The translations under genes were made by a program, and so were the position numbers. The notes under the pieces were generated by a model that worked only from the letters and a program-made list of their open reading frames with translations, was not told where the DNA came from and did no database searches. A stretch of 64,000 bases of DNA from NCBI RefSeq assembly GCF_003576645.1, contig NC_044930.1, positions 7,151,549-7,215,548 on the forward strand. Reading direction: 5' to 3'. This document shows, in pieces, positions 56,483-64,000 of the stretch. The stretch is from Ipomoea triloba. Taxonomy: Eukaryota > Streptophyta > Magnoliopsida > Solanales > Convolvulaceae. Numbering within the stretch: the stretch's first letter is position 1; the number at the start of each line of letters is the position of its first letter.

Positions 56483-59400
56483 ATGAAGAAGGATCACCGG
56501 AAATTTCAAATACTAGTTCAGCTGCGGTGGTCGGCGGCGGCTGCTGCTGCTATCGTCATAGCTGCTGCTGTATCATGCACTGCGGCCGAAGCCGAAGCCG
56601 AAGCCGAAGAGGCTCCTCTTGTTTCCAGAATTGCCTTTGGATCCTGCGCCAACCAGAGCGCTCCACAGGTTTGTTTCCGTCCCTTTCTCTCTGTCTTTCA
56701 ATTTCAATGAATGTGCTCTGTTTTCAAGTGTCTTTGATTAGTGTGATGCTGATTTTTTTTTTTAAATTTTAATTTCATTTTCATTCTTTAAAATTCTTTC
56801 TCATGGCAATGGCGTTGATAATTAGTATCATTTACCTTTAATCAGCCCATTTGGAATGCAATTATTGAGTATGATCCTCAAGTTTTCATTTGGCTGGGGG
56901 ACAACATCTATGGAGACATTAGACGCCCTTTCAAGCTTTTCGGTAAGGAAAGGACTATTGGGCCCTGGAAAAATGTTCCCAGGTTCATACCTTCCTCTGA
57001 ACAGGAAATGAAGTCTCGCTATCACCTGGCTAAGGCCAATCCTGGTTATTCTCGTCTTCGAACCAAAACTAAGGTGCTAACTACATCTCTTTTATGTTCA
57101 TAAAATGGTGTTCAGATGCTTTAATCTCTCTCTTTTCCTATTATTATAGGTTGTTGGTACTTGGGATGACCATGATTTTGGATTAAACGATGCTGGCAAA
57201 GAATTTCCGGGGAAGATTAATAACCAGAGACTTATGCTTGATTTCTTGGATGAACCACAGGAAAGTCCTCGGTAAGCTCATTCATTCATATTTTCTCCCT
57301 CGGTGTGTACATATGTAAATCCAAACTTAAAACAACTTAAATTTCCCTATCACAAAGTTTGCATGCACAAATAAACCCAAGACAAAAAATTAAAAAAAAA
57401 ATTCTAGGAGAATGCTCTTTCCCATTTTTGCTTTTATCCAGTGCTGTTATTCAGCTTCCTTCACCCACCACTTTTGTTTCTTGTAGGAGGAAACAAGCTG
57501 GCATCTATGCTTCTTATGTATTTGGTCCTGGTGGTAAACAAGTGAAGGTGTGTATATAGCTTTTTAAAACTAGTTTTATTTTTCCATTAAGGCGGCCACC
57601 TAGGCACTAGGCGCCTTTAGGCCAAACTGAATAATATGGGAAAATCAGCCAACTAGGTGGTCGGTCAACTAGTAGGCGAACTAGGAAGCTGCTATTATTT
57701 TTATTTTTTTAATTTTGTTTGCTTTGTTTGTATGTATTATGGTTAGTATTATGTACTATTGAACATTTATATTTTATGGGAAGAATACTTGTTAGAAGTC
57801 TAAAAAACCAGGATGACATATGCAAAAATTAAATAAAAAAATAAAATTGTGCACCTAGGCGCCCATCAAACGTCCGATGGGCACCTAGCGATTTTTACAA
57901 CATTGATTGCGCTTTCTAGTTCTGTTGTGCAACACGGCATTGGCTTTGGATTAAATAACTAAACATTGCAATTTCAAACAATAACTGACATTATTTTATT
58001 ATGAAATATCATGGTTGCCTGTTCTTATTTTTGGTCATAAGATTCTTTAGGTTATTCTTCTGGATACAAGGTACCATAGAGATCCATTATTTAGTGATGG
58101 GAGTATTTTGGGGGAAGCACAGTGGAAATGGTTGGAGGAGGAATTGAATGGACCTTCCACGGCTGTTACCATCATTGGATCTTCAATTCAGGTATTAACA
58201 TTAATGTAGCAAATACTTTTGACCTTGCACAGTATTTACAATTTTGCCTATTTTCAAGCATTCAAATCTTTTGTTTTTTGTAGTTGTTAAGGTGAGGAAA
58301 TACATCTGAATAACAAACCCATTGTTAAGTTTTAAATGTTTAATGAATGAGTTTGAAATTCCTCCAGTATAAGCTTGAAAAATACTTCATCATGTACCAG
58401 GGTTTTCGGTTGGATAAGTTTGAGTGTACAGGAAACAATTTAGGATTAAAGATATGATTATTGAAGTGTCATTTTTTTCTTGGAGAAGTGATTCTGGTAT
58501 GAAATTGGCATCTCTGCTTGTCAAAGAAGTTTCTAGTTCTTTACCTTTCCCACGAAGGAATACCTTGATGCCAACAAGGCTATCCCAAGGCAAGAACTAA
58601 CATGCCGAACACAATTTTGTGTTGCCATTAAAGATGATAATGACAATGCATGATGGTCCAAGATCTGTTTTTTGTATATCAGGGGTAGTCCCAATCATTT
58701 TTGATGTTGAAGTGATGAACAGTCTGCATTGTAATTTGCTATGGGCAATGCAGCCATATTTGGAGCAGAAGGGTGAGCTTACTGGAAATAGATAGTGTTA
58801 GACTACCTCTTTAGAAATCCTTTGGTGAAAGTGGAAGTGAAAGGTTTGGATGATGAATTTTTGGCTAACAAATTGTACTTCCCCACCTTCACCAAAGGAT
58901 TGCACATCCAAACCTTGTTGCTGGCAGTATGAATGTTGATATTGGTGAGAATTAGATTGAGGGAACAGGGAAAGGTTTGGGAGAGGAATTCATCTGTAAC
59001 CTTTCTTATAACTCCCTATTGATCTAGCAATGTAGGGTAAGATGGGGTGGCTAGCTCAGTACCTTTTGTGTGAATGGTGGGTTGTTTATAACCATTTTGA
59101 TTGGAATTAGATTTGCTGATTGTGAGCATAGGGAAAATGGAGGTTACAGGAGAATGAAGATACCAGGAGGGAGGGGGTAGCTTTAGAGCAAGGGATTGCT
59201 TGAGGAGGAAGCCCACTTCCTAGTTCCTCCGTCCCTTCCAAAAACCTAAATGGTCCTTGTGCGTATAGCTTGTGAGCCTTTTCTATCTGCTGTGGGTGGA
59301 ATGTGAGTTGGTCTATTGCCCAATAGTTGAGGAACTAACAATGTCCATGCCAAACTTGTTTGCTGAGTTGGGACTACCCCCTTAGTTTGGACACTGAATT

Positions 59401-61369
59401 AGTGCTTTCTCTTGATACTCTTGTAAGAGAAAAGAAGAGGAAGGAGGCTCTCTAGAGTAGACACACTTATTTTAAAACTTTCTTTTAAATGGATTTTACT
59501 TGTTTGTAATTAAGCTATGCTTTTACATTTGCCTCTCTGCTCTGCTTCTTCATGCAGGTCATAACAAACCATTCAGCATCAGTTGGCCCTCTATTTTATA
59601 TGGAGTCATGGGGGCGTTTCCCTTCAGAAAGAAGTCATCTTTTCAAATTATTATCTGATAGTAAGGTGCTGATATCTGTTACTGGTGTTCAATTAATATC
59701 TGATCTTTATAAGGTGCTAATATCAATCTTATAATTGAGTTGGATAACTCTTTATGTTGCACATCCCAAATGCTTTCTTCAAATTTTCACCACCCATATA
59801 CTACTACAATTTAAAGCTTCAGCTTCCTTACTATTTTCCTAGTTCAAATATAAATATCTTAAAGCTTGTTGATATGCATTCATGCTACTTGGTCTGATTC
59901 TATTATTTTTGAAAATTTTCTGAGTAGTCATTTTTATTTTTGCATAGAGGGAAGGCGTGTTCTTTATAAGTGGAGATGTTCATTTTGGAGAAATATCTCG
60001 AAGTGATTGTGCTGTTGGGTACCCCTTGTACGACATAACATCTAGTGGGCTTACTCAAGCTGTGGAAAAGGTTGTCCCGTCACCATTGCATCTATTTGTG
60101 AGATTCTTGGCTTGGTTAACACCAGCTCCAATGAGAGTGATGGACAAAAGCTGCAGATTTCATTCATGCACATGTGGTAAGCTTTTTCTTTCCTTATGTG
60201 TGGTAGCTCCATATATTTCATTGATCCTCAAGGCTTTGATGAATCCTAGGAAAACCGAATTTTGGGACGATTGAGATTGATTGGAATACAACTCCTGTCA
60301 GTTTGAGATTTGAAGTAAAAGATGAAAACGGATTACCAGTTACGGCTGTGAACATTTCTTTATTTCAACTCCAAGGCCAAAGAGCAGACACCAAAATGAA
60401 CACAGCGAATGAAAAATTTCAGAGGCATTGTTCTCTTGAAGTTGATTTACCATTCGTTGTCAGATACCGACTGAATATTCTGTTCCTTTTCACATTAATT
60501 GGTATGCTATTTATCCCCATATTATCTAGTTTTCATGTTTCTTTGTCAATTCTTAGATTGGTCAAAGTACTTGGGAAGTATTACGCTACTATGCTCATAT
60601 TAGTTCCTAATCTTCCTATACTTCAATTTAATTTGGTCAATTTGATCATATATTTATTTGTGGATTTTGTAAAATTAAGGATAAAGGTTAACACTATTAA
60701 CTTGCACCACTATTCCTTCAAAAAAATTAACTTAAACCATTATCATTGTGCTAAACATGTCACATAATGTAGCAGTGTAGCACTAATATTTAAAAAAGTA
60801 TTGATGTGGCAATGTCATGCCAACATATATGTATTTGTGTGTGTATAATTAAAATTTAAAAAAAGGTAGTTAGATTCAGAAATCAGAACAATAGGAGTTG
60901 TTTTATTTATTCTCTTTTTCTTTTTAATTTTTTTTAAAGTGATCTATTTTGTAATTTAATTTGAATTAAATTAAATATTATAAAAATTATGTGTTTTTTC
61001 CTGTACATACACAATCGACATTAATATTTTTTGGTATATCATTTGATACATTTGCATTATTAATGGTTTGAGTTTACAACATTAGTTTTTATCCTTAATT
61101 TTGTCAAATTGACAAAAGTATATGGACAGGATTGACTAAAGTTTAGATACATGGACTAAATTGAACAAAGTCATATAATACATAGATCTCTTGTTTGTTT
61201 TGTTCTTTTAAATAATCTTATTACAACAACGAGAATACTTGCTACAATTATTTACTGATTTTGTTTTGTGTTGTGTTGTTTTGCAGTGGTAGTCGTAGTA
61301 ATTGTAGCACTCCTTTATATTATTACACTATGCTCAATGCGGTGGCTTCAAAAGTACAAGTTGGATTGA
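56483..61369 (+). CDS. PhoD-like metallophosphatase with C-terminal membrane anchor
   Basis: Nine exons: 56483-56668, 56846-57073, 57150-57271, 57487-57547, 58051-58191, 59558-59665, 59948-60176, 60250-60501, 61287-61369; 469 residues. Residues 17-36 form a hydrophobic Ala/Val-rich signal or anchor. The metallophosphoesterase motifs are in order: IAFGSC (~51), WLGDNIYGD (~79), GTWDDHDFG (~141), LLDTRYHRD (~185), TNHSA (~248) and ISGDVHFGEI (~290). Asp, Asn and His of these motifs bind the two metals in the PhoD family, which hydrolyses phosphomonoesters or diesters. A C-terminal segment (~427-458, LNILFLFTLIGVVVVVIVALLYIIT) would anchor it in a membrane with the domain in the lumen or outside. 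Exon 6 has a second in-frame donor at 59713. The substrate is unknown. Confidence 0.85.
57590..57905. mobile_element. hAT-type MITE fragment, GCCTAGGC family, in PhoD intron 4
   Basis: Right end cacctagcgatttttacaacattg matches the terminus of the element at 44593-45026, and the left arm is rich in cctaggcgcc words. The left terminus (cagtgttg-like) is not present, so the copy seems truncated and no TSD is visible. Confidence 0.6.
58682..59383. mobile_element. Possible MITE in PhoD intron 5, ~700 bp
   Basis: aggggtagtcccaa at the left and ttgggactaccccct at the right are inverse of each other and enclose about 700 bp without coding capacity. No clear TSD. Inside lie two overlapping inverted repeats at 58816-58916. 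Confidence 0.45.
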
Positions 61370-62011
61370 CAAATTAAGCTGCATCATATTATTGAGTTGA
61401 GTGAGTCCTCACTACAAATTCTACTGAATTGGTTAGAGTGAATGGAAGATGATTCACCACAAATTTTGAAGTGATTAGTCCTAGTGCTCTTTTGTCTTTA
61501 TAATAATTATCCTTTTTCTTTAGTGCAATCATATACATCACAAATGGCTGGCAAGCCTGTTGAATTGTAGAATTAGTGACATTTTGCTTCTAAAGTGGTC
61601 ATGACAATATGATAAAAGTATAGACAATAAAAAGTGTTGCCATATCTTATTACCCCAAAGTAGAAAATGTTGGTTATGCAGGCAGGGTGGGTGGTTCAAA
61701 TGGATATGCAGATTACTAGTTTTTGTTGTGAAGGGGTCCCATTCCCTAGTCTATTGAATGGGAGGACTGGTTTTTGTTGGCCTTATCCCAATTTTTGAAG
61801 ATGAAATGTTATTTTGTCATTTTGAATTTATCTTATAATGTTTTAAATTTTATTAATTAAATATAAAAATGATTCATTCATGAATGTTACATTAGGAGGT
61901 GATATATTATGATATAAATTTAATAGGGAAATGCAGTATCATTCTTCTCTAGAAATGCCTTTATAATGTCATTGTTCACAAAATTATCCAGCATTCTCCC
62001 CTCTATTGCTA
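61370..62011. other. 3' region of the PhoD-like gene
   Basis: 3' UTR and spacer; no element recognised. Confidence 0.4.
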
Positions 62012-62019
62012 ACTTTGCT

Positions 62020-62233
62020 CAGGGCCGGTTTTTTTATTTGCGTGGGTTAAATAAGTGAGGCCCTATCAAAGTATAAATAAACAGCGAATTGAAGAAAAAT
62101 TACAAAGTGAAAAATGCAAAAAATCTAATTTTAGGCCAATATAATCACAAATACATATACTAACTATTAAGCAAGGACTTGACTAGGGGCCCTGTGCTGT
62201 TGCCCATCTTGTACGCCCTAAAATCCGGCCCTG
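62020..62233. mobile_element. hAT-type MITE, 214 bp, perfect 8 bp TSD
   Basis: The ends cagggccggtttttt and aaaatccggccctg are inverted repeats. The identical 8 bp actttgct flanks the unit at 62012-62019 and 62234-62241. Non-coding. The perfect TSD and clean ends suggest a fairly recent insertion. Confidence 0.9.
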
Positions 62234-62241
62234 ACTTTGCT

Positions 62242-62717
62242 AATGGAGTGGAGATAAATAAATAAAATAAAAAGTAGAACATTTGGAGATGATTACTATT
62301 TTGCATTTTTTTTTTGGACCTTTTAACCAAATTAGATTTAAAATAAAATAATTTTAAAAAAATTTTAAGGAAGAGTTGTCACCAACTCTCAAGTACTTGA
62401 GGGGTACCCATTTTGTTTTCCTCAGACAAATCCCATTTTAACGTATAAACGCCTCACTCTCCTCCAAGATGACCATGCCCTCTTTCTCCCAGAGTGAGCA
62501 AAAAACACCAAAAAATCTCCATTTGAATTGCTCTAATGCAGGTAAATGAGCGGAGCAATGAGAGAATGAACAAAGTAATAAGATAAACACAAAAATGGGC
62601 CTCTTTTTGCCTCCATTTTTTATATTTTGACCTCTAATCTTTTCAACTGTGCTCATTTTTGTTAGCATTTGATGGTGTTAGTAATGGAGGAATAAGTGCT
62701 TGGAACTTTATAAATAA
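62242..62717. other. Intergenic DNA, nothing recognised
   Basis: No gene or repeat that I can support. Confidence 0.4.
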
Positions 62718-64000
62718 GAGTTAATTCCAGCAATGGTTCCCCGACTATCATGATTTTTCAAAATTAGTCCTCGTCTTTTAATTTAGACGAAATAAGCCCT
62801 TGACTATTAAATTTCTTCCACCAATGGTCCTTCCGTTATTATGGCTGTTAGAGTGAGTTAAGTGTAGGGATAAAATTGTCATTTCTTGTGGTGGCTTTCT
62901 TCTTCCTTTCGAATAAATGCTTTGTTTACGTAGAAAACCCACAAAACACAGAGCTGCATTCTTTCTTCTTCCTTCATCTGCATAAACAAATTTCTTGTTA
63001 AAATCTTTCAAGTTTTTGCTTTATTTTCCTTCTATAATCTAATCAATGAGATACCAAAAACCCAAATGATACACAGCATCCACTAGCATCTACTCCTTTT
63101 CAAGTGCATGATGAGCTTGCACTTTCCATTAGGCAAAGTGGAGATGTGCAATGTGATAGAATGATACATGGTGGTTTTAGTTCAAAGCATACGTTGGTTC
63201 CATGTCCTTAACATCTTTTTCTATTACTCCTTCCCCTCTCGAAAATGTCAATGCCCCGTTTCAGTCATACCCCTTCATGCCAGAGTTCAATGACATTCAG
63301 ATGGATAGTAGAGTGAAATTCAGTGGCTTGCATGACCAACATATTGTCACAAATTCCGCCACTGATTAACATATTGCAACAAATTCAATCAATGTCACTA
63401 CCATTGCACCCTCCTTCTTTAACCCACCTACAATACTCATGTAATAGAAAGAAATTAGAGAAGAAACATATATATTAGATGTAAGAAAAAATAAAATTTT
63501 AAATCCCATTTAATTTTCAAGAACATGAATATTTCACTGCTATCGCTGCAGGTTTGTCGCAGTTCTTGCGAGCAGAAGACAACAGTTCCGGAGGTGATCT
63601 AATGGTGGGCATCCGCGGCGACTCAAGCAGCAACAAACGACCCTTCGTCACCACCACCGTTATCTCCACCATTCTCTCTCTCTCTCAGCTGGTGAAAATA
63701 CTCCAGTAATGATAGCAGTAGCAGCGAGTAGGAAGGCCGGCAACTGGAACCTCCATGGACTCCGACAAAACATCAGTAACATGAGCAGAGCAGCAGCAGC
63801 AACACAGCTGACCGCTCCGGTGGTGATCTAACGGTGGGCATCCGCAACGACTCAAGCAGCAACGAACGACCCTTCGCCACCACCACCGGCATCTCGACAG
63901 TTCTCTCTCTCCACCGGTGAAAATACTCCGGTGACGATAGCAGTAGTAGCGAGCGTAGGAAGGCCGGCAAATGGAACCTCCATGAACTCCAGCAACGTGA
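62718..64000. mobile_element. Left part of a Mutator-like element running off the window
   Basis: Starts gagttaattccagcaatggt, matching the terminus of the element at 55222 and followed by the same kind of 'tagtcctcgtc...aaataagcccttgac' wording. Its interior includes a GC-rich duplicated block (63590-63995). The right end is outside the window, so length and TSD are unknown. Confidence 0.45.
63590..63995. repeat. ~229 bp direct duplication, GC-rich
   Basis: ggtgatcta(a/c)tggtgggcatccgc..cgactcaagcagcaac occurs at about 63593 and 63822. Later shared words include acgacccttcg, gtgaaaatactcc, gatagcagta and ggaaggccggcaa. Similarity is high, so the duplication is recent. It looks like plant coding or UTR sequence rich in cag/cac, but no frame stays open across it. 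Confidence 0.75.

Overview
The window is nuclear DNA of a flowering plant, most likely a eudicot. Genes are intron-rich with GT-AG junctions, intergenic DNA is AT-rich, and LINE, SINE, CACTA, hAT, Tourist-like and Mutator-like elements are interspersed. I cannot name the species from sequence alone.

Six cellular genes are supported. From left to right: a small secreted type 2 non-specific lipid transfer protein (3553-3840, +); a peroxisomal NAD carrier of the PXN type (11536-19681, -, 11 exons); an ATXR7/SDG25-type SET-domain H3K4 methyltransferase (25762-33631, +, 15 coding exons); the Rab5 exchange factor VPS9A (39198-47472, +, 5 exons); a proline-rich protein like Arabidopsis At1g76660 (51333-54750, +, 3 exons); and a PhoD-like metallophosphatase (56483-61369, +, 9 exons). 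All exon junctions were read by hand from splice consensus, phase and remembered family similarity. In every case the exon lengths sum to an intact frame. The genes are ordinary single-copy housekeeping or regulatory genes and show no sign of acting as one pathway.

Between and inside them lies a rich set of mobile elements, several delimited by target-site duplications (TSDs). These include a nearly complete 6.07 kb LINE (5078-11149) flanked by an identical 17 bp repeat, with one nonsense codon in each ORF and a 35-base A tract at its 5' end; a 1,044 bp Mutator-like element with 10 bp TSDs (1701-2744); three SINEs of one family, each with its own TSD; two copies of one ~450 bp Tourist-like MITE, one inside and one just after the SET gene; two hAT-type MITEs; a solo LTR; CACTA ends with ~240 bp subterminal repeats; and several decayed LINE RNase H tails.

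The most unusual objects are an array in VPS9A intron 3 of a 17 bp unit (one G followed by 16 T) repeated about 41 times without error, and an intronless, broken fragment of a HINT1-like histidine-triad gene at 48832-49028 next to transposon-like sequence. I found no previously undescribed multi-gene system. There is one 465-base assembly gap (11986-12450) inside an intron of the NAD carrier gene; no exon is lost in it.
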